Source: Solea solea (lineage: Eukaryota > Chordata > Actinopteri > Pleuronectiformes > Soleidae). Taken from it: a stretch of DNA of 64,000 nt. Location: assembly GCF_958295425.1 (NCBI RefSeq), contig NC_081142.1, positions 12,696,324-12,760,323 of the forward strand, written 5' to 3'. The position numbers and the translations under genes are program-made. Of this stretch, positions 1 through 13,306 are shown in pieces. The first letter of the stretch is position 1. Each line of letters begins with the position of its first letter. The notes under the pieces are model-generated. The model was not told the DNA's origin and searched no databases. It saw nothing but the letters and a program-made list of their open reading frames with translations.

Positions 1-2735
1 AAATAATTTGATAAAAATAAGTAAAAGGCAACCAAAATCATCATTACAATTTAAAGGTGCAGCAGCTTTTAAAGTCTAAACGAAGAACAGTTCAACAGTT
101 CAGCAGTGTCACAGCATCCAGGGTCGTGTGCAGAGTAAGACGTGATAGCATCGAGAGCTAGAGAGGCCGCTGCTAACTACCATCACCATTCTATGACCAC
201 AGTGAGAGAGATTCCTTCTAGAAAAGGTTCAAAAACGTCTAATTTGTTTTAATGAAAATGACTGCGGTGTGTTTTCAGTGTTGACTTCAAAGAGGCTAAT
301 CAAACAAAGGGGGAAAAAAAGGATTGGCTTGGCCAAGAACCTTGTTTCTATTGTTGAAAATGCAATGTGTGGTTAAAAAAAAAAAAGAATCATTTTTTTT
401 TAATAATTGTATGCTTTTGTTTTAATTTCTCAATTGTTTTCTGACATTGCAAAAGCAGAGTTTATAATTGTCCCTTTCAACTATGTTTTTTGTGCAGCTG
501 CAACAGCAGTACAATATTTATGCAAATTTTAATGATCAAGACTCCTCTGTCTGCGTCTGTGTTGAGGATAAAGAACGTAAGCGACATCAACAAACAAACC
601 ATTTAATGCCGCACCTTCACAATCAATCCACCCCCCCATTTATGAACATCTGCAATGTTCAAAGTTAATGTCTGGAGAGAATGTGACAGGAGCAGCACAT
701 CAATAAGTGTTTTTCTCTTTTTTTTTTAAATAATTTCACACATTCATTTCCATCCTTGAAATGTGGGGGAAGAGTAGTAGTCTTTCTATCTACCATTCTA
801 TCTATTGATCGATAGTTCATTGGTCGTATCGTATATTCTCATTGTGTATCGCATCGTTGTATTGTATCGTGTCACATTGTCGTATCTACTCCGTCTACTG
901 TATATATGTACTGTATATCTACGTATATGTATACCTATGTACAGTATGTGTGTGTGTATATATATATATAAATCAAGATGTTTATTTCTTGGTAGTAACA
1001 AGTCCGAAAGAGCTGAACAGAGAGTCAAAAAGTAGGAACAACTGACATCACAACACAGCAAAAGTGGAAATCAAGGATATGGAGGAAACCAAGTTAAGCT
1101 GGTGCAATTACACGGGGATATTTGTATGTTAACAAAGCTACCGCATCAATTATAACAAAGGGTTTGTGTTCCACTTGTGAAAGGCAACGAGAAAAGTCTA
1201 CAAGTGACCAAAGTGAATAAACCAATCACACATTAGGGCTTGGTCACTTTATTCTACAATATAATTGTATAATCACCTCTGTATTGAGCTCTACTTTGCA
1301 GAATGACAATTTCCTTATCCCGACAGCATGTGAGCGATGACCCATTGTGAGGATGAAACTGATGTCAGCCATATGCCGAGGAGTCCTCAATTAACCAGGT
1401 GCTGTGGTTCCAACAGAGCATTTAAGTGTGCTTTTCAAGTATGTCACTGGTGGCCTTCTCCAGCACCACTGCCCACTTACAAAGTTTGCCACTTCCAACT
1501 TTCAGAATCATTGACCATGACATGTCAGAGATGATTAACAGGGTCTATTCATCAAAGACACATTTCTGTCTCCTTTCACAAAGGTCTTTCATTGGTATGA
1601 CTCAGCTGGGGTGATGTTTTTTATCCTTTATTTTCTTTATTCGATTGCTGTGTCAATAAAAAAAAGAGACAGTTTCAGCTTCTTCTTCTTTTTTCATTCA
1701 AACAGACACTCAGGGCTGAGAAGCCTTAAAGAGCCTTCAGAGACATGTCTGAGGTTTGACTGAACTTCATGGATCCTTTTTGGTCGTCTTGCAAATTATG
1801 AACAGATCTCGCCTTCACTGTGTGATCCATCAGTTCTTCTCTGGCACTTAGCCTCAGACATCTTTGAGGCAGGCTGTTCTTAGTTGAAACAAAAAGGGGG
1901 GGCGTGGGGAATTTCACACACTGAACTAAACTCAGCTCTTTTTTCTGTTGTCACAGAAAACCGTTACTGAGCAAAATACTCGAGAGGTTTCCGTGCATGG
2001 GAGATCAACTTGTTCACGGTTGTTATTGAACTCTGCTCCCTTAAGTATTAATCTGCCCTGCTTATCTCACCACTTTTGATCGAGGTGGAGTAAGTTTCTT
2101 GTAGCGTGGACTTTTCAGGCTTTAATGGGCTGGAAACTTCACTTTTTTGGCTCTCATCCTTTCACCCTCATTACAGTCGTATTTTTTTCCATGTTGCCCC
2201 CCGTTCAGGAACAAATGACAGTTAAGTTTATTGAAGCAAAGCTGAGCAAATAAACAGCTTGAATATTCAACTGTAACATCATCCACCAAGCCAATTAACC
2301 ACGTGGAGCATGTCTTCTTCCTCTCTTCACCAACGTTGCTGCTCGTTGGTTATCTTCACCTAATCAGCTGCTATTCACATTTTGGTGGAAAAAAAAGAAA
2401 AGGCACTGTCCACTGTTTACTTCTCCTCTCTCGGGCAGTCACTATTTAAAAAAAAAAAAATATGTTTAAGCACATTTATAATAAGCCGTAATTCGTTTTA
2501 ATTAATCCAAGCAATCATCATCATGCACCGGTTGACAAAGAGATTCATAACAGTGTTAAGGAGTTGATCATAGAAAAGAAAGGGAGGATTGAAAACATTT
2601 TAAACTACAAATTCTGCTTAGCTTACAACCATTTCTTAGTAGTCTGCCCAGAATGGCATCCACTGGGGCCACTGAAAAGCTTTGCTGAGTAGATGGAGTT
2701 TAAGATCTGATGTTTCAAACCAGTTCTGTTCTAAC
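1..2735. other. Non-coding unique DNA, AT-rich
   Basis: No gene is visible. All six frames are broken by stops; the open frames present are under 90 codons and have no domain or biased codon use. The stretch holds several A or T homopolymers (near 370-400, 720 and 2448), a degenerate tract at 776-975 listed separately, and otherwise mixed-complexity sequence. No CpG-rich segment or promoter-like cluster was seen. It may be intergenic or intronic. Confidence 0.6.
776..975. repeat. Degenerate pentamer/dinucleotide low-complexity tract
   Basis: The sequence repeatedly spells variants of TATCG, GTATC, GTATT and TCTAC, then changes to TATATGTAC-type units and ends in a short TG/TA microsatellite at about 946-970. 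Unit identity is imperfect, so this looks like an old, decayed tandem array and not a fresh microsatellite. The overlapping open frames on both strands (about 65-87 codons) are by-products of the repeat lacking stops and are not genes. Confidence 0.6.
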
Positions 2736-2960
2736 TTAAAGGAATACTTCACCGATTTGCATTTAGCTTTGTTTAACTAGAAAAGGGGTAGTATTTCTGA
2801 AAAGATGTGCTCGCCAGGCCTCAGTTTCCCCTGAGTTGAGAAATATCTTTGTTCTTTTCTTTGTTACATTTTGGGAATGAGGTCCCGCCCCCTGCGTGTG
2901 GGTCTAAAAAGTGCAGAATTACTGTTGAAATTTCAAGCCTCGAACCAAGGCTCGGACCAA
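2736..2960 (+). mobile_element. TTAAAGG-type inverted-repeat element, copy 1 (3' truncated)
   Basis: This segment starts with TTAAAGGAATACTTCACCGA and shares several blocks in the same order with 24850-25223: an AGGGGTAGTATT block, CCTCAGTTTCCCC.GAGTTGAGAAA, TTCTTTTCTTTGTTA, GGGAATGAGGTCCCG and TTTCAAGCCTCG. Its first ~35 bases are the reverse complement of the last ~35 bases of the other copy, so they form one terminal inverted repeat. About 45 bases present between TTTGTTA and GGGAATG in the other copy are missing here, and the right end is lost. There is no transposase, so it is a non-autonomous DNA element. The superfamily is undecided; the TTAA at each end could be a target duplication. 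Confidence 0.65.
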
Positions 2961-5271
2961 CTTTGTCCAAGGTGAAGTAAACAGCAATTCCCTGCACAGA
3001 ATCTACTTATAACATAAGAAAAAGAAAGCCAATGTGACACAGTGTGACAATGCAGGTTCATACAGAGACAGTCTACAACCAAGACGACAAAAATCTGCTC
3101 AATGAGATGCACCACTTTTGGTGAACCTCAGGCCGAATAGGATGTTGCCAAGATTCATTTCCCAGAAAGGATGCTGAGTTCTCAGGTTTGCCCTCAGTGG
3201 CAATTCCCTGCCCCACCAGCCACACAAATAACCTTACAACACTGTTTTGAAAGCTCTTGGTATAGCTACAGCTATGGCTTCCAGATGTTGTCTCAGCTGT
3301 TTTTTTTAGGGTAGAGAAAGGACCCGATCTAATAATAAAGGTGGGCAGCACAGCCTTCAAGGTGCGGAATAATTCTAGCACAAGGGCTTCATAAATCTGA
3401 GCCCTTGTTGTGAGTCCAGCAGACCGCCTCTGTCACAGAGAGTGTGTAAGTGGCCAAATCGGAGTTTCCCCCATTGATAATCCTTATATTCTTCCTTTCT
3501 TTCTCTTTTTTTCCCCCATACGGTGTTCTGATGTATCGACAGGTAGAGATAGTTATGTATTTATTCATGAAATGGGCACAGTGAAGTAGAAAATACAGTA
3601 GGATGTCTGCTAATTTACCCAGCTCAAAAGGACCAATGAGAAACTCCCAAGGACTAGCTGTTCTTGGGAGTTATCGTGGCTGTTATCGTCTCAGTGATCA
3701 TGATCCTAATCTTGATGCTACATTTGTGAATACAATGAGAATCAAAACAATATCACACTGACGTAAGACGGTCATTTTGCTGGCTGTTGTGCATATACTA
3801 ATGTGTTTAATTGCAGGAAGTATGAGAAGACGAGATGTTTTTGAGTGCACAGTCTGTCTACTCTGCGTTCCTGTGCTGCATGGATGATTGGCTGGGACTG
3901 AGCTGAGGACTGTCAAGGAGTTGCATTTGAGAAAACCAAATAGAATCATTGAGATTCAAGAGTCCATCTGAATTTAAGGGTCCCCCCTCCCCCCTCCAAA
4001 AAACAACTCCCCAACTGTCACTCTCTTACGCTAACCCTGAGGAAGGCTACCTTTCTCTCCACAGCGTGTGGAAGAGAAGAGGTGTTATTTAGAAATTCAC
4101 AGGAGGAAAATGCATGGTATTCACTCCAGATAGACAGGTCCCAAATGTTAGCCTGTGCCATCAAAGAGCACACAACTGTCCTCACCCTCTCCGGCTGTCA
4201 TACTTTCTGTGTCTCATCTTCAAGGACTTCTGGCTCTGCCAAATTTCCCTTCCTTGCCATCCTTCACTCTTGCAGCCACTTCCTTTTGCAGGAACTTTCT
4301 TTTGCTTTCCATGTCATTGGCTTAATTTTTTTTCTCTCTCCAATTTCCTCTTCACTTCCACTCTTTCAGGCTCCAAGTTGCTGTCACAGTAACTACCTCT
4401 CCTCTCCCTACATCCCAAAGTTCCCTCCTTGCCTTCCCCTCTGTGGAATTAGGCAGTTATCTAGTGGTGCTGGTGAGATGCTTATTAGCAGGTGGTGTAG
4501 AGAGACACACAGGGCATCCTTTCATATAAACACAGGGAACATGTGTTGACACCAAGGCCACATGGAATATCAGTACTGTTTATAGAAGTCACCTGGAGTT
4601 CTGATTAATGTTTGAGTTAATCAGTGGGACAGGAAAGAATCTGGCTGTGGGTTTACCAGTGACGGAGTGGTGGGAAAACAGAGCAGTAATATGTATCTCA
4701 ACTTACAAAATGACTGTTTATATCTTTCTGCAGTGATGCAAGTATGTCAAGGTTCCATGTAAAAACGCCTTTCACTGAGTATCTATAATACAAGTCTTTG
4801 TGTATAATCTAAGTATAAACTTTGGTTTCAGTCAGGAGCACTCGTGTCATATTGAAATCATTTATTGTAACAAATGGAAATGCAGTTAGATTTGGCACTG
4901 GAGGCTCTCCTTTTGAGAGGGTTATTGCAGCAAGCTAAGCCAACGTTGAATAGCATTTTCACATTTTGAGTCTGTTAGACTCGGATCTTAGAAGGAAGCA
5001 AGTGGCAAAGCTTTGTCAGTGGCAGCGATGTTAAGGCAACAGAAAGTGGGTGAGGGAGGAATGTCTTAAATGGACTGAGAGGGGCCGTGATTGGAGCGAG
5101 ACTAATAGAGTGCGGTCAGCTGATTACAGCTGGGGCGTTTGACGACCATGTCCAGCATTAACTAATGCAAAATTCATTTCATTATTTTCAGAGACACTTT
5201 TGGGTGATCTTCTTATTTTGATCCGATTGCTGCCTCGTGTCTTTTGGTTGAAGAGCTGAGTCATTCAAAGT
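2961..5271. other. Non-coding unique DNA
   Basis: No gene recognised. The 155-codon open frame at 4082-4549 (+) lies in a pyrimidine-rich stretch of repeated CTTCC and CTCTC, which lacks stops on that strand; its conceptual product is a low-complexity Ser/Leu/Phe/Cys/Pro string with no domain. The 102-codon minus frame at 3073-3381 is likewise unremarkable. A C-rich run sits near 3985-3998. Confidence 0.6.
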
Positions 5272-5523
5272 GATGGTCTGTATTTATACAGTGCTTTTCT
5301 AGTCTTAATGACTACTTTATGTTGCTTTATGGTACAGTTTTTAACATTCGCCCATTCATACAGCTCATTTTCTATCACACATCTCTCATACCCATTCACA
5401 CACTGACGGCTGTGCAGGAAACGTGGGGTTAAGTGTCTTGCCCAAGACGGCATTTCGACCAGCAGAATGTAACCCCTCAACCTTCCAGTTGAAAGACGAC
5501 TTGCTCTACCACTGAACCACCAA
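5272..5523 (-). mobile_element. tRNA-derived SINE, minus orientation
   Basis: Read on the minus strand, the segment opens with a tRNA-like head: TGGTTCAGTGGTAGAGC fits the Pol III A box, followed about 35 bases later by GGTTACATTC, a decayed B box. The body contains the reverse complement of GGGGTTAAGTGTCTTGCCCA, CCCATTCACACACTGA and ATTTATACAGTGCTTTTCTA, a combination I know as a common fish dispersed repeat. About 250 bases is a plausible SINE length. The B box is mutated, so it is probably inactive. Not checked against a repeat library. Confidence 0.7.
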
Positions 5524-5790
5524 TCCTGGCAACAGACGGTTCAAACCTGTTACACTGAATTCAGTGTAATAGTAGAACCTCTGAAATACAGTATACTGTT
5601 TGTATCTTTGCATTTTACACCGTCATATTCATGGTAATCTTTGCTTCTTGAGCCCTGTGCGTTGCGTTGGGTCCTGTGTAGGTATGTTTACAACTTTTTG
5701 CCAATTTTGGGGATTTGGATGAGTCTTCAAAAGATGCTGACTTTGTGTTTGAAGTTAAACATATCATGTTAACCTGAGTTTTATCCACAG

Positions 5791-5844
5791 TGTTGATGTT
5801 CGTCTGATGATCATCAAGATGATTGTGCTTCAGGGCAGCTACCT
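5791..5844 (+). other. Candidate 54-nt exon (unproven)
   Basis: The segment is preceded by GAGTTTTATCCACAG, an acceptable 3' splice site with a possible branch point (TTAACCTGA), and followed by GTAAGTGTT, a near-consensus 5' splice site. It is 54 nt, a multiple of three. Only one frame is open: one base, then codons for VDVRLMIIKMIVLQGSY, then two bases. Codon endings in that frame lean to common vertebrate choices (CTG, ATC, AAG, GTG, CAG, GGC, AGC, TAC). I do not recognise the peptide. A window this long is expected to hold such pairs by chance, so this stays a candidate. Confidence 0.2.
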
Positions 5845-8800
5845 GTAAGTGTTAAGTGTCAGGCTTTATTTCACACTAGTCCAGTACCTTAAAAAAAAAA
5901 AAAAAGTATCTTAAATGTGTGCTTTTTTCTTTTCTTTCTTTTTTATCCAAACATCAAAGTTGGCACTGCACACACTGGTGCTCTTAATAAGTCACTGGCC
6001 GAGTTTGAAGCCTGGCAATCGATCCGTTGGACAGTCATGTGATTAAAAGTTAAACAGATGTCCCTTGCAATTTTTTTAATAGAAAAACTAATAATGTCTT
6101 ACATCTGTCATGAGATTTACTGAAGATGTAAAACATTACATCTACTTACATGAATTTATATGTTTGGGTTACTTTCAGCTGTTAAAACTGCTTTCCTTTA
6201 GTCGCTCACCTTGAATGATGGAAAGTGCCACTAGGTTTTATGGGTCTTGTGTGGCACATCTGGAGCAGAGAACCCAAACAAAGATTTGTGTCAACCTGAT
6301 TAGGTTTCATTATGATTACCATTACATCTGTTGTCTGGGGTTTGTAGGTGGAAATACTATAAATAAATCTGAAGATTTTCAACTGAAAATGCTTTTGCCC
6401 TTTTGGAGAAATATTGTTTCCTGAGTTTTATTATTCAGTATCTCCAAAAAAGCAGATGGCAAACTGCTGTCAGTTAAGTATTAGAATCCCAGATTATAGC
6501 TTATAAAAAGTCACATAATATATATAATATAATGTTTGTGAGATGTGTAATATTTGTGAGAAATGTTCAAACGGTGACGGTCATGTTTGATTGACACTCT
6601 TTAAATACCGTTATCCTCTTTGGTCGGGAATGAAGACCGTGATACAAGCTCGGGAGATGAGAACTGAGTTTTATTGCTATTCTGACAGTCTGCATGACTA
6701 TGATGTAGTATAAGTGCGAGTCCCCAAGTTGAAAATGTTGGCATTTGAATCACTGAAGGGTTATTGGATGATTTTTTTATGCTGATTTATGTTAAACCCT
6801 CACAGCCAAAGGGTCCCACTGTCAACTTTAAGGGTGTATTTACTTGTTCTGGCCACAGCATGGCACTCTCCATGTTGAAATGTGTCCTCTGTCTTCACAT
6901 TTCTGCTCCTTGCTGTGACATTGTGAGTCGATTCAGGAGCGTCATATGACATATCCCTGGCCGTGCAACCTGTTCCCTTTATTTAGATAGGAATTCTGCC
7001 CGTGACAAACCAATCACACATGCCCATCACCGAAGAGACAGAGCTGCAATTGGACACAGCAGGCTTTAGGAGCAGCTTGCTTTGAAATCAGAACACGACT
7101 CGACTAAAATCAATCTCCTTTCCTCTGTACTTTTTTTTTTTACAAGGCACCTCTACAGAAGATGTCCACAGGGTGGTTGGTCTTCCCAACCAACACCGAG
7201 ACTGACATCAGCATAGCCATCTCATTACTCTCCAAGGGATCTGGGAGGTCAGTGCTATCAAGTGGAGTGGTGCTATAAAATAAATTGAATGTTCCACTAA
7301 GGCAAATGTTGAAGGTGATGGACAGAGAGGGCCTCAGCTCAGAACCACAGCTCTCTCCAGCTCCCCTGGGTGCTGCACACTGGGATCTGGGCTTAGCAGC
7401 TGGATGACTGGCTGGGAAAAAGGTTGCAATCAGAATTAAACATGAGAAACCCGACCATTGTGGTATGTTGGCCATCCGTCACTCTCTGCAGCTTGGAGAG
7501 GCTACCTGTGCACATCCAGTGGGCCTGTCAGGTATTGGAATAGACACACTTGGCTGCACAGAGGTGAAATCAGAATTGCAGATGGGATAGGAAAAGGAAA
7601 AGGAGAATAAAGTCAACTGATGTGGAGTGAACGGATACAATATAAAGCCGTTGGGACACAGTCTCTATTTCTCTGGTTTGGCCAAAGATTATTTTATACT
7701 ACAGTTACATTTGTCATTTTAATGAGATATTTAACTTCTGATTTTAGAAACTACAGCTTATGACAAAATGACTTTTAATTACCCATGTCTTGCCCGAAAC
7801 TCCTTTTTAATGTATAAATTCAAACCAGAGCTGTGGCCATTTTTGATCCATACCTTATTAAGTTTGTTCTAAAGTGTTTAAGTACTTAGTGGTTTTCTCA
7901 TAAGAGTCTGGTCCACATAATGTGCGTATTTACACAATTTTAGGATTCACTCTCCACTTAAGAAACAATTTTGGCCACTTTAATAGTTAAAGTGTTTATA
8001 GAGGTTCTAAGAAGGCATTCCAAAAACCTGAGGATACCAGAAACCCTGTTTTGCTCATAAGCACCACTATCTTCAAAAAGATGTGCTGTCGAGGGTTCTA
8101 AAGTTGAGGTATCTTTGCTCCATTAAGATAACATCTGACAATATTACAGCAACACAAAATGAGTTTAATGTGGGCAGGAAGAACAAACCAGATTTCCGTG
8201 AACATGTATTTCGGTTTCAGATTAATGACATACACATATTTTTTTGTGATACCAAAGTGTTTACTTCATTTTAGAAAAAGTGAAATTTTGTGCAGTAAAG
8301 TATACAAGTGAGGCTGCAAAGTAGCCATCAACCAGAAACTATATCCCTAATCAACTGGTCTCTCACAAGACATTTCCCTCCGCTCGCTCCTGCTTTCCAT
8401 TCCCTCAACAAGTTTAATGTACCGATTCAGAGTTCTCAGACCCAGCTTTGAAATAAATCTCACACTGTGTGGTATTTGTATGTTTTCTCCTCGAAATAAT
8501 CCATCTATAGCTGCTGTGCAGAGATAATTTTTGACTTTGTTCCAGAATGCTTTCGGTGTATTTTTGGATTTGCTTGGAACAGCCGGTGACACAGCAGTAT
8601 AGCATTGGCTTGCAGGCTTGGCACAAACATTTTTGAAATGTGAGCTCAATTATATTTGTTCATGCCCTCATAAATGACATATGTTGTTGGTTATGGCGAC
8701 TCGCTGTAGTTCAAATGTGGATATGCAGTGACAAACCATTCCACAATTATTTGGCACTGCCGCCTGAATGAAGGCGTGATGAGTCTGACAAATTGTTTTC

Positions 8801-11800
8801 AAAAATGATTGAAAAAGGGTGATTGGTTTGTCACTCTCTCATTTTTTTTTTAAAAAGTGACTGTAAAACTCAACAAGTAGACGGGACGGAGATGAAAAAT
8901 CTATCAAATCTCCAAAAGAAGAGCCTGAATAGCCTGTTGGTTTCCCAGAAACACAGGGAAAATGTTTTGCTTCCATCTACTGTATTCACAATAGACTGAT
9001 CTCCAGGGCACTGCAGGAGAAGGAATGTGTTGGAAGAATTAAATCCATTTAGCCCTGAACAGAAAGGTGGCGAGCAGACTTAATTGAGGTGCCTGGATAT
9101 ATTTAAAGGGAGTTAATAATCTCTGGAGCAGCACGGTATTTAGGTGCAGGGGTTAAATGACTGAATGCACATTGCATTAACAAAAAAGAAGTGACGATTT
9201 GAGGTTCATTTATGTTTGGGCTGTGGTGCATTTTCAGCCAAAGTATGTCACTGCAAAAAAAAAGAAAAAAAAGAAAAGAATGTAAATAATAAATGCAATA
9301 GCTAACAGAGAAGTTAGCTGTCATTCTGCATTTTTAAGCACAAAAAGAAATTCCATTCAAGCTTTTTGAAGTGCAAGGACTCTATTAGTCCGTAATGCAC
9401 ACAGCGAAAACACACATTACCTACACAAAACATTTGCCTGGAGCTTTACATTGAGAGCGAGAGCAGCGTTTGGCTCTCGCACCAGCACCACAACAGGGAA
9501 ATCACAATGGAGCAATCCTGACCTGTAAGTGCAAGTGCTACATAATTGTGCCGTCTGACCTAAATAATGCAGCGTCTCTCAAACAATGTGAGGATTATTT
9601 GTCTATAACCCGCTTCCTGACTTCCTTCTCTCTCTCTCTCTTTCTTATCTGCTCTTGTTCTGATTTATATGTCGCCTCACTGGCATGCTGAGTGAGCCCC
9701 ATGGCTCTGGTTCTGTTTTCGTCAGTGTTTTTCTAATACATCAACTTGTAAACCAATTTACCCACTGGCGCCCTAAAACTATTCTGGCATGAAACGGCTA
9801 TTGCAGCATTTAGCCTCCACCCGTCCCCCGCTCCCCCCGTTTCCTCCATTGCCAGTAAATGTTTAAATATGTTGCAGTTCTGTTTGAAGGACCGTGTCTC
9901 CAGTCAGCAGATCCCTCCAAGATAAGAGCACACCTTTTACTCAGGATTGTTCCAGTGTTTTAGACTTTTAGTCACATTTAGAATAAACAAAGCTGTATCA
10001 CAGACATAACTGTTCCAAGGCCTTAGCTTAGAGCAATGTTGGTCATGAGCACGAGGCTTCTATGTCGCAACCAGAATGTTCTTTTCCAAGTCATTCAAAA
10101 CCTTATATAGTTAGAGTGAAATAGGAATTAGGATGAAGTTGTTTCCAAAGGATAGATATGAGTACCTTCAAAATAAAAGGATGTTTATTGAGTCTGTTTT
10201 TTTTTTTTTTTGGTCAGATTTCCCTTTTCAGTTTGGAAGGGCAGAGACATCAGTCACATTTAAGGCCTTTAACATACAAAAGGTACCTGTGCACATCCAT
10301 TATGTAGTTCATGTCACTTATTATCCCAGAACTAGGAAATGACAAGTGGCATATACCAGTTAAAAGGCCAGTGGTAATTGAAGTGGATCAATACAGTGAG
10401 ATGGATGACGTTGATGATCCAGGCACTAAGGGCTTTTCCTTTGTTTGGAGTCTTTACAAACATGCAGGTCCCCACTTGCAGTCATCTTCTTTGCACATCC
10501 CAAATGTCACCTGCACTTCATCGGTGCCAATCTTTTGATTACCTCTTCCTTATTTCTCCTCAAAACAGACTGCCGTGTCCTCAGCTTGAGTTCGACATTA
10601 ATAGAATCAGTGTTTTGACACCTTTCCTTTACATTGCATGCAAAGAGCTGTGAGCCTCTGACGTTATCACCCTTTCAGGGCGTCATTAAAAATGGATTTT
10701 AGTTTAGTTTATACCAACTAGCAGTGCTATCATGTCATACTGTTGAGTGGTAGCACTTTCTCTAACCTGGCAGGGTTTAACTTTTAATTGATGACATTTC
10801 TCAGGATTGCAAAACTGTCAATGGTGTGTTATAAATTGATTATATGACACCACATCACAGATAGACTGTTAAGTTTTTTTTTTATTCGGTTGAAAACCTG
10901 AGAAACTAGAATGTACCATGTGTAACATTTCTGCTTCACAATGTTTCCAACACACTTTAAATATTCAAAGTAATGGACCGTTTCTTTTCGGTCGCATTTT
11001 AACGACTCCATTCGCTTTACCCGTCTCTGCTGTTTTGAGACAAACTCCCCATGACGTATTGAGAGGAGTGAGGACAGAGATATTTGATACTATAGTCAGG
11101 GTGTTGTCTTTTTCCCATTCCACTGTGTGTGTGTATTTGTCACCAGTGGATGGAGATTACTCATTGTTGTCAAAGTTCTTTCCGTAAAGTGTGAGAGCTT
11201 TGGCGGCAGAATAACAAATCCCATGATCACGTTCTGCTTCCCTCTGTCGTTTTGTTTGGCTCGAGTCCCCTAGAGGCAGACAAGTATTAAACTTAAGAAA
11301 GGTAAATAAGAGAACCCCCATTTGATTGATTAATAAATCACATTGAATGAAGTTACATCTCCTCTTACCTAAAACATTTACTTAACTCAGCTGATGGACA
11401 TTAGTCAGAATAGAAGTGCATCAGCATTGTGGCATGTTTTTGTTTGCTGTGGGAGCTGAAGCTTCCTCGTTATCCATGGCTTGCACAGAGCCTCGGGCAA
11501 AGCCCCAACCAACAGACGGCTTCCCAAGTAATTACTAGATGTACTGTCAAAACAGAGACACACAAGCTGAGAGAAATAAGAAATGAAGAGTGAAGGCTTT
11601 AAGAGAAAGAGAGGGAAAATGGGAGAGGACAGGAGGGCGACTGCTTCAACTTGAGCAGTGGCAGAAAAAGAAAAAAGAAAAAAGAAAACCAGCCATCTCA
11701 GCAAACTAATGCCTCACCAAGACTTGGCAGCTAGGCCTTGATCATGTGCTTAAGCATGAAGAGCTTATACGGCCTCCAGTTCCATGTCTTCTCAGAAAGT

Positions 11801-12684
11801 CACATTAGTTATTTACACTGCAGCACCTGCTTCTCCAAGGCAACTTACAACAGGTGTTGTTTTTTTTCCTCTACAAGACTCTGGAATATCACTATTTCAT
11901 GTAGTAAATAAATCGCACCACATTAAATGGTAAGATATAATATGAATCATTCACAAACAGATGCTGAAGGACTTGACTAGTACAATAAGGCAACCTTATA
12001 GTAGCTCCACTGAAAAAGAAGAGGGTCGACAAACCTAGGAATTAGGTTTCATTCAAACTCAAGTTATATGACAGCGTACATACTTACCGTGCAGCTTAAG
12101 ACCTCGTGCTTATGAATTTATATCATACACATTAATACTTCACATAATCCTGACACTAAAATCGCAACACATTGTGTACAAATGACTCTCCTCATCAGTT
12201 TCTCTGTTTGTAATTGTATTTGTTCTGTTTTTAGGTTAAAAACAAAACCTAATTAAGTCGACTTGCGTTTCTTTTTGTCACGTGGACGTTTCATGTGAAA
12301 AGAGTGAACTGACTTTCCTTTGAAACTCAGGTTAGTTTAATGCATGGGAGACCGTCTGTAATTGATGCTTTGTTCTCAGTGTGAGACGAAGTATACTTTT
12401 CTGATTAAATCCTGTTCTGTGGAAATACCTGATCTGATGTTCCTCTCCTTGCAATCATCTTTCTTATATTCTGCCTTTTCGCCAGAGTTATGGCAATTTA
12501 TGTTTCGGCATCTTTTTGATTTTATGTAATGAATTGCCTCAGAGTTTCCAAGCTGTGCTCTGGTTAGTTTCTTCTGTGCTTTTTGACATCAAAAACTTTT
12601 CTAATCATGGCTTTTTTCCCTTCTTCTTCTTCTTCTCCTTCCACATGATGTGATTTTGGCTGCTCTTATCTTGCTTTTTTCCAG

Positions 12685-12758
12685 TGTTGAGCTTAGTGTT
12701 ATCTGAGTTTGTGGTTATATACATGGACAGTGCTCACAGTACAGGGCTACAGAGAGGG
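12685..12758 (+). other. Candidate 74-nt exon (unproven)
   Basis: A good pyrimidine tract and acceptor (CTTGCTTTTTTCCAG) ends at 12684, and a GTATGTGAAA donor starts at 12759. Frame 3 is open from end to end and reads LSLVLSEFVVIYMDSAHSTG and onward; the other two frames contain stops. Codon use is neutral and the peptide is not recognised. Of the exon-like segments it is one of the weaker on coding evidence, though its acceptor is good. Confidence 0.12.
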
Positions 12759-13293
12759 GTATGTGAAACTTGTGTTTCATACCTATTTGCCTGAGTGATA
12801 CTGTCTGGTAACAATATGGGATGGACTTCTTTCTCAACTTTAGAAAGATGTCTCCTCCAGCCTTTCAACAAATTCATCAACTGAGATTTTTTTTTTTTTT
12901 TGCCGTTTTCACTAAAATGCAATAAACCCGCACAGCCAGTGAAAAAATAAATACTGTAAACCTGAGCTTTACATCACCCGTGTAGTAGTTGCTTGGCAGT
13001 CAAGCGTTCTAGAATCACACATTTTCAATGTTTGACTTGAGGTGGCGTTGACTGGGCCTTTATCCTGCGTGTACAGACAACCTTAAACGCTCCACTGTTG
13101 CCTACAACACATTCCCCTGCTCCCTTATACACCGAGCGCAAGCACAGCGTGTTTATGACCCCGTGTTCCCGAGGTCACGTTCAGACCTTTATCTGTTACT
13201 GTGTCACGTCAAATGGCCCTATCGTCTTTCCCCATCCTACGCATTTATGAGACTGAGGTGGTTAATCAAAAATGCAGTGAGAGGTGCAGAACC

Positions 13294-13306
13294 TGACCTT
13301 TGACCG
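13294..13306. promoter_or_regulatory. DR1-like nuclear receptor half-site pair (one mismatch)
   Basis: TGACCT-T-TGACCG is a direct repeat of the TGACCT half-site with one-base spacing and one mismatch in the last base. DR1 is the pattern bound by HNF4, COUP-TF and RXR heterodimers. It lies in unique DNA. A single motif is weak evidence of function. Confidence 0.2.

Larger units (their letters stand above)
5524..13293. other. Non-coding unique DNA with scattered splice-like signals
   Basis: Nearly 8 kb without a recognisable gene. It contains two exon-like segments (5791-5844 and 12685-12758, separate entries), a TCTCTC tract near 9628-9643, a purine tract near 9246-9280, and a TTC run near 12619-12637. 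A motif at 11840-11865 (CCAAGGCAACTTACAACAG) resembles a widespread fish repeat core but is too short to call. The open frames (60-111 codons) have no domain. Confidence 0.55.

Noticed and set aside
4082..4549. 155-codon plus-strand frame
   Set aside because: Caused by a pyrimidine-rich, stop-poor stretch; the product is low-complexity Ser/Leu/Phe/Cys/Pro.
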